The notes beneath the pieces are model-generated. The model was not told where the DNA came from and searched no databases. It saw nothing but the letters and a program-made list of their open reading frames with translations. The translations under genes were made by a program, and so were the position numbers. A stretch of 64,000 bases of DNA, taken from Clostridioides difficile. GTDB lineage: Bacteria > Bacillota > Clostridia > Peptostreptococcales > Peptostreptococcaceae. The stretch spans positions 248,001-312,000 of the forward strand of contig NZ_JRHN01000031.1 in the NCBI RefSeq assembly GCF_001299635.1, read 5' to 3'. This document shows positions 47,305-56,052 of the stretch, one piece after another. The first letter of the stretch is position 1, and each line of letters begins with the position of its first letter.

Positions 47305-49203
47305 ATGGATAGTCTATTATATGTAATAGAGAAAGATAAACATACTAATGAAGAAATAAGAGAAATCCTAAAAAACAATAAAAATATAAGATTTGTTTCC
47401 TTAATGGGTGTTGACTTAGGGGGAAATGCAACAGATGAAAAGATTCCTGTAGAAATATTTTTAGAAGATATAGATAAATTTTTAGAATCAGCTATACAGA
47501 CTGATGGTTCGAGTGTTGAACTTTATAACATAGCGACATTAAATAATGCAAAAGTTGATTTAATGCCAGATAAAAGTTGTCATTGGTATGTAGATTACAA
47601 TATGGAATATATAGACGAAGAAGTAGGTTTACCTGTTGGAACATTAAAGATACCTGCATTTTTAATACATGATAACAAAAAAGTATGTTCAAGAGGAGTG
47701 CTTCAAAAAGCAGACAAGTATTTCAAAAAATCTATGTTTGAGATATTTAGAGAATACCCACATGTATTAAATAACATAGGAATAGATTCAGTAGATGATA
47801 TAGAAGAAATAATGTTAACAGCAGCTACAGAACTTGAGTTTTGGGTTAATACTCCTGAAGATAAAGCTGACTTAGAGAAATTATATGTATCACAAAGCCT
47901 AAAAGAGCAATACTGGAAAAGAACTCATGGTATCATAAGAACTTGCTTAGAGCAAAGTTTGATAATACTTCAAAAACTAGGTGTAAGCCCTGAAATGGCT
48001 CATAAAGAGGTTGGAGGGATACAAAGTTCTATTAGTATAGATGGAAGAACAAATCATGCTATGGAGCAACTAGAGGTTTCTTGGAAGTTTTCTACACCAT
48101 TACAAGCAGCAGATAATGAATTATTAGTAAGAGATGTTATAGAAGATGTATTTACATCACATGGACTAGAAGTTACGTTTAAAGCAAAACCAATTCATGG
48201 AGTTGCAGGAAGTGGTGGACATACACATGTAGGAGTAAGTGCAAGACTAAAAGATGGAAGTATCAGAAATCTATTTGCCCCAAAAGATTTAAAAGAAGAT
48301 TATCTAAGTGAACTAGGATATGGGGCCCTTATGGGACTTCTTTACAATTATGAAGTATTAAATCCAATTGTAACAGCTTCTAATGATGGATTTAATAGAT
48401 TAGTTCCTGGATTTGAGGCACCTGTATGCATAGTTACATCTTTAGGTCATAGTTATGAGATTCCATCAAGAAATAGGTCAGTACTTGTTGGATTAATAAG
48501 AGACATGAAAAATCCAAAGACTGTAAGATTTGAATTAAGATCACCAAGTCCTTTATCTAATACATATCTAGTAATAGCAGGGTGTTATCAGACAATGTTA
48601 GATGGTATAAAAGCAGCAGCCAAGAGTGGTCTTAGTACAAAAGAACTTGAAAAAGAATTGTCTAAAAATGTAGGTGAAGAAGGATTCTATTTAGAAAAAG
48701 ATAGAGCATATAGAGATGAAAATGATGTATTTGAGCATTATAGCTTAGAAGAAAGAAATGCAAGATTTGGAACTCCTCCAGCTACAGTTTATGAAAATAT
48801 GAAAAATTTAGAAATATATGCTTCAAAATTAAAATCTTTAAAACAAGGTGATGTATTTACTGATAGTATAATAGAATCATTTAAGGTTGGAGCAATAGAT
48901 AAGTGGCAAAAAAAATTAAAAACTAGAATAATAGAGGCTGGAATACAAAAGATAAGAAGTATTGTCAAAATACACACAAAAGAAAATATGGATGCACTTG
49001 ATGAAGTGGTTTGGAATTCAATATCAGATTTGAAGTTCAACATTATGAAGGACACTTTAACTAGAGAATCTCTATTTACTAGAGTAAGAGAAGCTGTGGA
49101 AAATAAAGATTATCAGACTGCTTCAGATTTACAAATAGAATTAAAAAGAAGTATGGAAGAAATACAACAACTGTATATGCAATACAAGAAAAATATATAC
49201 TAA
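47305..49203 (+). CDS. glnA: Glutamine synthetase with long C-terminal extension
   Basis: It makes glutamine from glutamate, ammonia and ATP. The first 430-450 residues follow GlnA type I: the TDGSSVEL loop near 70, TELEFWV metal glutamates, VAGSGGHTHVGVS (near 305) and RNRSVLVGL, then FELRSPSPLSNTYL. The protein is 632 residues, about 180 longer than usual GSI; the additional part (about 455-632) is alpha-helical and charged, with no family that I recognise. There is no adenylylation-site motif. A strong promoter lies upstream and a long hairpin downstream; no GlnR gene is next to it. Confidence 0.88.
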   Translation: MDSLLYVIEKDKHTNEEIREILKNNKNIRFVSLMGVDLGGNATDEKIPVEIFLEDIDKFLESAIQTDGSSVELYNIATLNNAKVDLMPDKSCHWYVDYNMEYIDEEVGLPVGTLKIPAFLIHDNKKVCSRGVLQKADKYFKKSMFEIFREYPHVLNNIGIDSVDDIEEIMLTAATELEFWVNTPEDKADLEKLYVSQSLKEQYWKRTHGIIRTCLEQSLIILQKLGVSPEMAHKEVGGIQSSISIDGRTNHAMEQLEVSWKFSTPLQAADNELLVRDVIEDVFTSHGLEVTFKAKPIHGVAGSGGHTHVGVSARLKDGSIRNLFAPKDLKEDYLSELGYGALMGLLYNYEVLNPIVTASNDGFNRLVPGFEAPVCIVTSLGHSYEIPSRNRSVLVGLIRDMKNPKTVRFELRSPSPLSNTYLVIAGCYQTMLDGIKAAAKSGLSTKELEKELSKNVGEEGFYLEKDRAYRDENDVFEHYSLEERNARFGTPPATVYENMKNLEIYASKLKSLKQGDVFTDSIIESFKVGAIDKWQKKLKTRIIEAGIQKIRSIVKIHTKENMDALDEVVWNSISDLKFNIMKDTLTRESLFTRVREAVENKDYQTASDLQIELKRSMEEIQQLYMQYKKNIY

Positions 49204-49233
49204 GATAAATTAGTAACTTGATTCTAATATTAT

Positions 49234-49312
49234 AAAGGCAATCGAGTATGCTTAGGTCATTTTGAGTAAAATCTCAAATATGAAAGCATACTTGATTGCC
49301 TTTGGTTTTATT
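49234..49312. terminator. Long hairpin terminator between glnA and the glycosyltransferase gene
   Basis: A 20-bp stem (49234-49253 with 49284-49303, one mismatch or G-U) has an inner hairpin TTTGAG/CTCAAA in its loop. T-rich tracts follow on the + side, and it separates converging genes. Confidence 0.75.
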
Positions 49313-49335
49313 ATTTTAAGTTTTATAATAACATA

Positions 49336-50466
49336 CTAATTGTAATGAGTATCTATTAATTCTGAGATATAATCAGCAATTTCATCTGGGTGAATGACTG
49401 TTTTAAACTCTTCTAAATTTTTCTTCATAAAGTTTATTATAGAGTCAAATTCATTTGATACTAATTTATAAAATATATTCTTAAGGTCTAAGTCATCACT
49501 ATAAATCATCCCAAGTCCTTTATCTATTATAAACTTAGCATTTTCAATCTCTTGTCCGACCTTTGGCATTTTTACAAGTACTGGAGTTTGTGACTGGATA
49601 GCTTCAAATATAGTTGCTCCTCCAGGTTTAGTTAACATTAAGTCACATTCTCTTATTAGATTATACATATCATTTACAAATCCAAGTACTTTTATATTTT
49701 TTAAAGGTTTTTTATAAGTTAATGTGTCATATAATTTTTTGTTTTTGCCTGTAACTATTGTAATTTCTATAGAATCAATATGTTCTTCAATAAATTCATC
49801 TATCCAATGCATAAAATCCTCATCTATATCGAACAGACCTCGTCCTCCTCCAAGAAGTAGTAATCTGTATTTATCATGACAGAGTTTTTTACTTTCAATT
49901 TGGAATCTCTTATCTACAGGAACACCAGTAACCTTTATAGAGTCTGGATTTATCCCCTTTTGAAAAAATCTATTTTTTATTTCAGGAGATGGAACAAAAT
50001 ACAAATCTGTATGCTCAAAAACCCACTCCATACTATCTACAACGTCTGTTATAACTGTAAGTGTTGGTATATTTATATCAGGATTTTTTATCTTAAAATT
50101 ATTTACACAAGCAGCTGCTAGTGGAAATGTAGAGATAATTAAATCTGGATTTATATCAGAAATATACTCAGAAAGTTTAGGTGTATATAATTTATGAGAG
50201 AAATCATGTCTTGAATCAAACGATTTCTTAAAATAATAATAGTAATTATATAATCCTGGAGTATATTTTGTATTGTTCTCATAAAGTTTTACCATAGGCT
50301 TATTCATCATAGGTATACTTGCATTTATAAAATTTTGTATAACAACATTGTAGTTACTATATTTTTCAATAATGCATTCTTTTACTGCTTTTGCAGCACT
50401 TATATGGCCAGCACCAAATTGAGCAGTTAAGATTAATATTGTTTTATCTTCTTTCGTTTTAGCCAA
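49336..50466 (-). CDS. Diglucosyl/monogalactosyl diacylglycerol synthase-like glycosyltransferase (GT28)
   Basis: A 376-residue GT-B glycosyltransferase of the MGDG synthase / UgtP group, which adds sugar from UDP-sugar to diacylglycerol to build glycolipids and lipoteichoic-acid anchors. Seen are the N-terminal TAQFGAGHISAAKAV (near 14-28), the central LLLGGGRGLFD and the nucleotide-binding LTKPGGATIFEAI (near 280). The start is TTG at 50466 with GTGGTGA as site. It is divergent from the padR operon, with about 90 bases between it and the padR -35 box. An envelope role fits its neighbours. Confidence 0.87.
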   Translation of the reverse strand: MAKTKEDKTILILTAQFGAGHISAAKAVKECIIEKYSNYNVVIQNFINASIPMMNKPMVKLYENNTKYTPGLYNYYYYFKKSFDSRHDFSHKLYTPKLSEYISDINPDLIISTFPLAAACVNNFKIKNPDINIPTLTVITDVVDSMEWVFEHTDLYFVPSPEIKNRFFQKGINPDSIKVTGVPVDKRFQIESKKLCHDKYRLLLLGGGRGLFDIDEDFMHWIDEFIEEHIDSIEITIVTGKNKKLYDTLTYKKPLKNIKVLGFVNDMYNLIRECDLMLTKPGGATIFEAIQSQTPVLVKMPKVGQEIENAKFIIDKGLGMIYSDDLDLKNIFYKLVSNEFDSIINFMKKNLEEFKTVIHPDEIADYISELIDTHYN

Positions 50467-50554
50467 TTTATCACCACTTTCATAAAATATATCTGATTAG
50501 AGTATTATACATTTATAGAAGAATTTAATCAACAATAATATTTAAAAATAACTA

Positions 50555-50583
50555 TTGTGTAAGACATAGTACTGTGTTATTAT
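50555..50583 (+). promoter_or_regulatory. padR promoter with dyad operator in the spacer
   Basis: TTGTGT (50555-50560) and TATTAT (50578-50583) are exactly 17 bp apart. The spacer ends with the dyad ACATAGTACTGTGT (50564-50577). The layout is the same as at uppP. A repressor bound here would block RNA polymerase; autoregulation by PadR is the natural inference. Confidence 0.7.
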
Positions 50584-50602
50584 GAAAATATAAGAAGTTT
50601 TA

Positions 50603-50633
50603 ACATAGTACCTTGTAAAACACAATACTGTGT
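50603..50633 (+). promoter_or_regulatory. Two further dyad copies in the padR leader
   Basis: ACATAGTACCTTGT (50603-50616) and ACACAATACTGTGT (50620-50633) are imperfect copies of the operator in the spacer, 17 bp apart centre to centre. They lie downstream of the transcription start and just before the ribosome-binding site. Confidence 0.55.
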
Positions 50634-50655
50634 ATTTAAAGAAAGGATGGAGTAT

Positions 50656-50988
50656 ATGAACACACAATTTAGAAAGGGTGTTTTAGAAATTTGTGTACTT
50701 GCACTAATATCTAAAAAGGATATGTATGGATATGAAATAGTACATAATATCTCTAAAGTAATAGATGTAAATGAAGGAACAATATATCCTATTCTAAGAA
50801 GACTTACAAAAGATTTGTATTTCGAAACATATATACTAGAGTCTAATGAAGGTCCTGCTAGAAAATACTATAGAATAACTTCACTAGGAAAAGAAAATTT
50901 ATCCAATCTAATGGAAGAGTGGAGAGAATTTGTAAAGGCTGTTGAGATTTTAATAAGTGAAGATGAGGGAGGTAATGAACTTGAATAA
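50656..50988 (+). CDS. PadR family transcriptional regulator
   Basis: A 110-residue winged-helix regulator of the short PadR group. The family pattern is clear: FRKGVLEICVLALISKKDMYGYEIVHNIS, then EGTIYPILRRLTKDLYFETY with the wing, and a C-terminal dimerisation helix. An ATG at 50647 lies inside the ribosome-binding site region; ATG 50656 is eight bases after AAAGGA. It overlaps the DUF1700 gene by eight bases. Three operator copies precede it, so it likely represses its own operon and perhaps uppP-lepB. Confidence 0.9.
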   Translation: MNTQFRKGVLEICVLALISKKDMYGYEIVHNISKVIDVNEGTIYPILRRLTKDLYFETYILESNEGPARKYYRITSLGKENLSNLMEEWREFVKAVEILISEDEGGNELE

Positions 50989-51901
50989 AACTGAGTTTCT
51001 TGAAATTTTAAAGGATTATCTAAAAAAAGATTTTTCTGAGAGCGAAGTTAATGATATATTGAGAGATTATGAAGAGTATTTTGTAGATGGTCTTATAGAA
51101 GGAAAGAGTGATATGGAGATAATAGCATCACTTGGTTCACCAAAATCTATAGCAAGAGAACTTATCTTACAGACTAAAGAAAAAGATACCGAAGAAGAAA
51201 AAATAATAAATACAGATGTTTTAAACGATAAATTTAGTAAATTTAAGTCAGATATGAAAAAGGGTTATTCTATCTTAAAAGATGAGGCTAAAGAAAAATA
51301 CAACAAATCAAAGGAAAATATAAATGATAAGCTTACACCAAGTATAGAAGAAGGTGTTGGAGGTTTATCTAGGCAAGTTATAAAGGTATTATTAGTAGTA
51401 TTATCTTTATTCTTAATTATTCCAGCATTTGCATTCGTATGTGCAATTATATCTGTCGCTATTGGATTAATATGTACATTGATTGCTTTTGTTATATCAA
51501 TTCCATTTGTGATTAAGTTTATAACAATGGTTCCAGATATTACGATGTTTTGTATATTTGCGATTATAGCATTTGTAGGACTTGAAATACTTGCATGGCA
51601 AATTTTACTGTTTGTTATAAAATTAGGGAAACAGTTGCTAGGTAGCTATATAAATTGGATAAAGAGAAAAAATATTTATATAAATGCAAATGAAAAAATG
51701 GAAAAAAGAAATAAAGATATTTTAAGAGATGAAGACTTGAATAAAGATATTAATGAAGATTTATATAGTAATGACTATTATAATACAAAAGAAGAAAGTA
51801 TTAAAAAAACTGATGATTATGATGATAGTATAAACTTTGAGGCAATGTATAAGGATTTTGAAGATTTAGATGATAAGAAAGGAGAAGATAAACATGAATA
51901 A
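50981..51901 (+). CDS. DUF1700 family membrane protein
   Basis: A protein of about 306 residues. The N-terminal 70 residues (MNKTEFLEIL, then DILRDYEEYFVDGL and IASLGSPKSIARE) match the DUF1700/HAAS module that accompanies PadR regulators. A region of three to four hydrophobic segments (about 130-220) follows, then a charged acidic tail. The TTG at 50981 is chosen because GGGAGG lies seven to eight bases before it and two before ATG 50975. HAAS domains are thought to help sense or anchor at the membrane; the molecular role is not established. The next gene overlaps by eight bases. Confidence 0.82.
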   Translation: MNKTEFLEILKDYLKKDFSESEVNDILRDYEEYFVDGLIEGKSDMEIIASLGSPKSIARELILQTKEKDTEEEKIINTDVLNDKFSKFKSDMKKGYSILKDEAKEKYNKSKENINDKLTPSIEEGVGGLSRQVIKVLLVVLSLFLIIPAFAFVCAIISVAIGLICTLIAFVISIPFVIKFITMVPDITMFCIFAIIAFVGLEILAWQILLFVIKLGKQLLGSYINWIKRKNIYINANEKMEKRNKDILRDEDLNKDINEDLYSNDYYNTKEESIKKTDDYDDSINFEAMYKDFEDLDDKKGEDKHE

Positions 51902-52970
51902 GAAACTTGCCATATTTGCTGCAGTATTATTGGTAATAGGCATAATTGGAACGACATGGTCAGGTATTTTAGTTATGCCAAGCTTAATAAACTTTGGGCT
52001 AGAAAAGGAAGCTGAATTTAAAAAAGAAAATAAACTTTATCAAGAAAAAGTAAATATTGACAAGTTAGATGTATCTGTTGACAATATAAATATTACGATA
52101 AAGAAACATGCAAGTGAAGATGTGCGTGTAACAACAAAAGGAAATAATGAGTTTTACAAGTATAATGTTACTTTAAAAGATAAAACTTTAGTGGTAAAAG
52201 GTGAAAGAAAATATGAAAATCAGCTTAAAAGGATTAAAAATTTCGACCAATTACTAAATACATCTATAGACAATATGTTTTCACATGATTATAGAGAACT
52301 TGTAATATATGTACCAAATAATGTAGACGTAAATGTATCAAGTGTAAGTTCATATTTATTGGTATATGATAATGTAGCTTCAAATAATATAACATATAAG
52401 ACTTCTTATGGAAGCTTTGGAAGAGTTATAACAGAAAATAATGTAAATAAATTAGAGACTTTGAATTTAATATCTAATAGTAATATTGACTTATCAACAA
52501 AGTCAATTTTAGGTGTTAAAAATGTAAATATAGAATCAGAATCATTAGATATATCTTCAGAATATGAAGATGTGTTTATAAATAATGTAGAAGATTATAT
52601 ACCTGAAAATGTAAATATAAATGAAAAAATAAGTAGAAATTCACATTATGATAATGAATTTAATTTAGATTCTAATTTTCCAATTGCTAAGCATCTGAAT
52701 ATAGAAGTTCCAAATTCTAAGGTAAGTCTTAATTTACCAGTAGATAAGTATAAATTTAATTGTGATATAAAGGCAAAAGAAGTAATAGAAGAATTTAATA
52801 ATGATGAAGAGTATAGTAGCGATGAAGAATATAGTAATGATTCGTCTGACTATGAACATAGTAATAAGTATAAAAATATTAGAGAAATAAAAGGGCTTTT
52901 GAATAAAAATATGTCGAATTTAGAACAAGAATATACTATAAAAATAAATTCAAATCGATTAGAACTGTAA
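51894..52970 (+). CDS. DUF4097 family beta-helix membrane-anchored protein
   Basis: About 358 residues with an N-terminal signal anchor (about 5-25) and an extracellular DUF4097 domain of repeated beta strands (VDKLDVSVDNINITIKK, then VSSVSSYLLVYDN). Near residues 300-325 a run of Asp, Glu and Ser (DEEYSSDEEYSNDSSD) breaks the fold. DUF4097 proteins are often third genes of PadR-DUF1700 operons and are linked with envelope-stress systems in Firmicutes. The ATG at 51894 follows AAAGGAG. Function unknown. Confidence 0.82.
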   Translation: MNKKLAIFAAVLLVIGIIGTTWSGILVMPSLINFGLEKEAEFKKENKLYQEKVNIDKLDVSVDNINITIKKHASEDVRVTTKGNNEFYKYNVTLKDKTLVVKGERKYENQLKRIKNFDQLLNTSIDNMFSHDYRELVIYVPNNVDVNVSSVSSYLLVYDNVASNNITYKTSYGSFGRVITENNVNKLETLNLISNSNIDLSTKSILGVKNVNIESESLDISSEYEDVFINNVEDYIPENVNINEKISRNSHYDNEFNLDSNFPIAKHLNIEVPNSKVSLNLPVDKYKFNCDIKAKEVIEEFNNDEEYSSDEEYSNDSSDYEHSNKYKNIREIKGLLNKNMSNLEQEYTIKINSNRLEL

Positions 52971-53071
52971 ATAATTTACTACAATAATTGATAAATTGGC
53001 TTAAAAGTATAAAAATATAATCTATACTATGGTATAATAAGTATCGAAAGAGAATTAGGAGAGGGATACTT

Positions 53072-53608
53072 ATGAATAAAATAGCAGTAAGTTTTTTAAT
53101 AATTGCTACTACTTTATCGAGTACAGCATGTATGGATTATAGCATCAGCACAGTTGAATTGGTTGATTCTAATGAGTCAGCAGTTGTAAAGAAGGATGAG
53201 AGTGTCGAAGAAGAAGCAACTAGTAAAATAATTAATCCTAAGACTACTACTAAAATACCCATAGAGATAATTTCAAAAGATGATAAAATAGTAAAATACT
53301 TACAAATTGATGTAGAAAGTACACTTAAAGATAAGTTACAATTAATCTTAGATACATTATCAAATGAATATTTTAATGGTTTAGATATGGAAGTAGAAGT
53401 TAAGGAAAAAGACAGACTCGTTAGAATAAGTTTAATAGAACCAGATAAAAAAAGTAGGGTTTCTTGGAAAGACGATTATTTAAATGAACAAAATATAAAA
53501 TATACTATAAACAATATTATCAAAAATGTCATCCAAGAAGATGATGATAGTATCTGGATTGAAGAAGTAGAAATATACTATAATGGAAAATTAATAGAGT
53601 TAATATAA
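53072..53608 (+). CDS. Putative exported lipoprotein, GerMN-like
   Basis: A 178-residue protein with an N-terminal hydrophobic signal (1-18) ending SSTACMD; the cysteine at about 20 could be lipidated, but the lipobox is not ideal (Ser at -3). A Ser/Glu-rich linker follows. The C-terminal 100 residues (DKLQLILDTLSNEYF ... WIEEVEIYYNGKLIEL) resemble the GerMN domain of spore germination and sporulation lipoproteins. I am not sure of this match. It has its own GAGAGGG site and a terminator after it. Confidence 0.65.
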   Translation: MNKIAVSFLIIATTLSSTACMDYSISTVELVDSNESAVVKKDESVEEEATSKIINPKTTTKIPIEIISKDDKIVKYLQIDVESTLKDKLQLILDTLSNEYFNGLDMEVEVKEKDRLVRISLIEPDKKSRVSWKDDYLNEQNIKYTINNIIKNVIQEDDDSIWIEEVEIYYNGKLIELI

Positions 53609-53644
53609 AAAATGATGTGTTTAAAAAAACACATCATTTTTTTT
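53607..53644 (+). terminator. Intrinsic terminator before cprA
   Basis: AAAATGATGTGTTT pairs perfectly with AAACACATCATTTT, followed by a T run. Confidence 0.9.
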
Positions 53645-53654
53645 ATTAATTTTT

Positions 53655-53690
53655 AATCCTTATAAAATCCTTATATTTATGATTTAGAAT
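53655..53690 (+). promoter_or_regulatory. cpr promoter with 11-bp direct repeat
   Basis: AATCCTTATA occurs twice, at 53655-53664 and 53666-53675, an 11-bp period, just upstream of a -10 box TAGAAT (53685-53690). Tandem repeats of one helical turn over the -35 region are typical binding sites for OmpR-family response regulators such as the one (CprR) recalled to act with CprK. Confidence 0.6.
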
Positions 53691-53731
53691 GATTCTTGTA
53701 AACAAGTTCGATAAAAGAAAGGATGAAAATT

Positions 53732-54439
53732 ATGAGTAATTATATTTTAGAGTTAAGGGGAGTTACTAAAAAGTTTAAGAATGAGGTTGCAGTTGATAAT
53801 ATTTCAATAAAAATTAGACCTAATTCTATTTACGGATTATTAGGGCCAAATGGAGCTGGAAAGTCTACTTTATTAAAAATGATAACTGGGATTTTAAATG
53901 CGACTTCAGGAAAAATAATGTTTGAGGGACATAAATGGACTAGAAAAGACCTAGCATATATTGGTTCTCTTATTGAGTCTCCTGCTATATATGAAAATTT
54001 AACAGCAAGAGAAAATTTAAAAGTTCATACTACTTTATTAGGCCTACCAGATTCTCGTATTGAAGAAGTCTTAAAAATTGTTGATTTAAGAGATACTTTT
54101 AAAAAGCGTTCAGGTCAATTTTCTCTAGGGATGAAGCAACGTCTTGGCATTGCTATTGCATTATTAAATCACCCAAAACTTTTAATCTTAGATGAGCCTA
54201 CAAATGGTCTTGACCCTATTGGTATTGAAGAGCTTAGAGAATTGATTCGTTCTTTTCCGAAGGAAGGAATTACAGTTATTTTATCAAGCCATATTTTATC
54301 TGAAGTTGAGCAAATTGTAGATGAAATAGGGATAATTTCTAATGGAGTAATAGGTTATCAAGGAAAGATATCAAAAGAAGAAAACTTAGAAGAGCTTTTT
54401 ATGAAAGTAGTAGCTGAAAATAGAAAGAGAGGAAATTAA
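53732..54439 (+). CDS. cprA: ABC transporter ATPase CprA (lantibiotic resistance)
   Basis: ATP-binding subunit of a transporter protecting against cationic antimicrobial peptides such as nisin. It has 235 residues, Walker A GPNGAGKST (near 37), signature SLGMKQRLG (near 132), Walker B LLILDEPTNGLDP (near 153) and the H-loop SSHIL. It resembles the LanF/BcrA ATPases. ATG 53723 is only one base from AAAGGA, so ATG 53732 is chosen. cprB follows after one base. Several CGT arginine codons differ from nearby core genes and suggest transfer. Confidence 0.88.
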   Translation: MSNYILELRGVTKKFKNEVAVDNISIKIRPNSIYGLLGPNGAGKSTLLKMITGILNATSGKIMFEGHKWTRKDLAYIGSLIESPAIYENLTARENLKVHTTLLGLPDSRIEEVLKIVDLRDTFKKRSGQFSLGMKQRLGIAIALLNHPKLLILDEPTNGLDPIGIEELRELIRSFPKEGITVILSSHILSEVEQIVDEIGIISNGVIGYQGKISKEENLEELFMKVVAENRKRGN

Positions 54440-54440
54440 T

Positions 54441-55160
54441 ATGGAAAAATTAGTTAGAGCAGAATTTCAAAAAATGAAAAGAACTTTTGGAATTAGATTG
54501 ATATGGATAGCCCCAGTATTTTCTATAATTATTGTATTTTTATTTGGTGGAGGACAAAATGGTGTTTACAATTGGTGGTATACTATGTTTCTTCCAGGGG
54601 CATTAACATTGATTTCTTCCCTAATAGTACAAAAAGATGAAAAAAAGAAGTATCGTGGTATTTTATCATTACCAATTGAAAAAAAAGATGTTTGGACTGG
54701 AAAAATACTTTATTGCATTATATGCTGTTTTATAACATCAATTATTTTTATGATAGGTATAGTTCTTGTTGGGATAGTATATAAGGAAGTTATTTCAATA
54801 AGTCAAAATATTATTGGAACCATATTATTAGTTTTATTATTTATGTGGCAGATTCCTCTTTGTATGTTTTTAGCTTCAAAATTTGGTTTGTTTATTACAA
54901 TTATAATAAACATGTTTTTTACTATGATTGGGGTTGCAGTTTTTTCGACTACAGAAATCTGGTACATATTTCCGTATTCAATTACTACACGATTAATGGC
55001 TCCTGTATTGCATATTCTACCAAATGGACTTCCTGTACCAGAAGGAAGTGAGTTTTTAAATAGTAATGTAATTTTGCCAGGAGTGTTAATATCTATTGTT
55101 TTATTTATAGTGCTTTCTTTAGTTACAAATGCTTGGTTTAATAATAGAGAGGTGAAGTAA
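54441..55160 (+). CDS. cprB: ABC transporter permease CprB
   Basis: A 239-residue membrane protein with six predicted helices (LIWIAPVFSIIIVFLFGG first, SIVLFIVLSLVTNAWF last), of the LanE/BcrB-type lantibiotic-immunity permeases. It begins one base after the cprA stop with GAGAGGAAATT as site, and cprC follows one base after its end, so the three genes form one operon and one transporter. The motif QKDEKKKYRGILSLPIEKKDVW after the second helix is typical for this permease group. Confidence 0.84.
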   Translation: MEKLVRAEFQKMKRTFGIRLIWIAPVFSIIIVFLFGGGQNGVYNWWYTMFLPGALTLISSLIVQKDEKKKYRGILSLPIEKKDVWTGKILYCIICCFITSIIFMIGIVLVGIVYKEVISISQNIIGTILLVLLFMWQIPLCMFLASKFGLFITIIINMFFTMIGVAVFSTTEIWYIFPYSITTRLMAPVLHILPNGLPVPEGSEFLNSNVILPGVLISIVLFIVLSLVTNAWFNNREVK

Positions 55161-55161
55161 T

Positions 55162-55932
55162 ATGGAACAACTAGTAAGAATTTTTTTTTCTGATTTAATA
55201 AAATTAAAGCGAACTTTTATAATACTAATGCACTTTTGCATTGCTTTGATAGGTATGGGATTGTGTTTAGGATATTATAAGTATTCAAGTGCTGATGATA
55301 TATCAAAGATAGCTGCATATTTACAAGTTATAGCAATAGCTTTTCCTTTATTATCAAGTATTATGTGTTCATTATGTATTGAACAAGAATATTATTCAGG
55401 AAGTTATAAACATATGTTAACATCATCTAATCCAAAATATCTTACACTTATAAGTAAGTATATAATATTAATATGCCTTGGTTTTGGAGCGACACTAGTA
55501 TCTGTATTAGGTTTTAAATTTGGTGTATCTAGTATTTCTAATGAGGTTTATTTTACATTAGATTTTTATGTGATTTCAATTTTAATTTTAGTTGGGAGTA
55601 ATTTATTTGTATATATATTACATTTATTCTTAAGTTTAAGATTCGGAAAAGGAGCCTCAATTGGAGTGGGTATAGTAGAAACTTTACTTTCAGCAGTGTT
55701 ATTAACTGGATTAGGTACTAGAATTTGGCCTTATATTCCTTGTGTATGGGGTGTTAGATTTATAAGTATTTGGTCATCTTTTTCAAGTTCTAAGACAATT
55801 GAATATATTAAAGTTGAATCATTTAAAGAATATCAATCAATAGGATTAGTATGTGGATTTGTAACCATTTTAGCATTTATAATTTTATGTATATGGTTTT
55901 CTAAATGGGAGGGTAAAAAGTCTGAAGAATAA
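55162..55932 (+). CDS. cprC: ABC transporter permease CprC
   Basis: A 256-residue permease with about six helices, the second membrane subunit of the LanEFG-type transporter (LanG/LanE-like). Seen are the N-terminal LIKLKRTFIILMHFCIALIG, the cytoplasmic EQEYYSGSYKHMLTSSNPKY and a Lys-rich end. It is one base after cprB. The group is thought to expel the peptide from the membrane into the medium. Confidence 0.82.
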   Translation: MEQLVRIFFSDLIKLKRTFIILMHFCIALIGMGLCLGYYKYSSADDISKIAAYLQVIAIAFPLLSSIMCSLCIEQEYYSGSYKHMLTSSNPKYLTLISKYIILICLGFGATLVSVLGFKFGVSSISNEVYFTLDFYVISILILVGSNLFVYILHLFLSLRFGKGASIGVGIVETLLSAVLLTGLGTRIWPYIPCVWGVRFISIWSSFSSSKTIEYIKVESFKEYQSIGLVCGFVTILAFIILCIWFSKWEGKKSEE

Positions 55933-56052
55933 AAATAAAAAAGTTACTATTTACTCATATTATTATGTTAGAATATAGTCTAGTGATAAAAATAATCAAA
56001 TCAAAAGCTAGTTTGTAATTAACTATAAACTAATTAAAGTTTGGAGGAGGTG

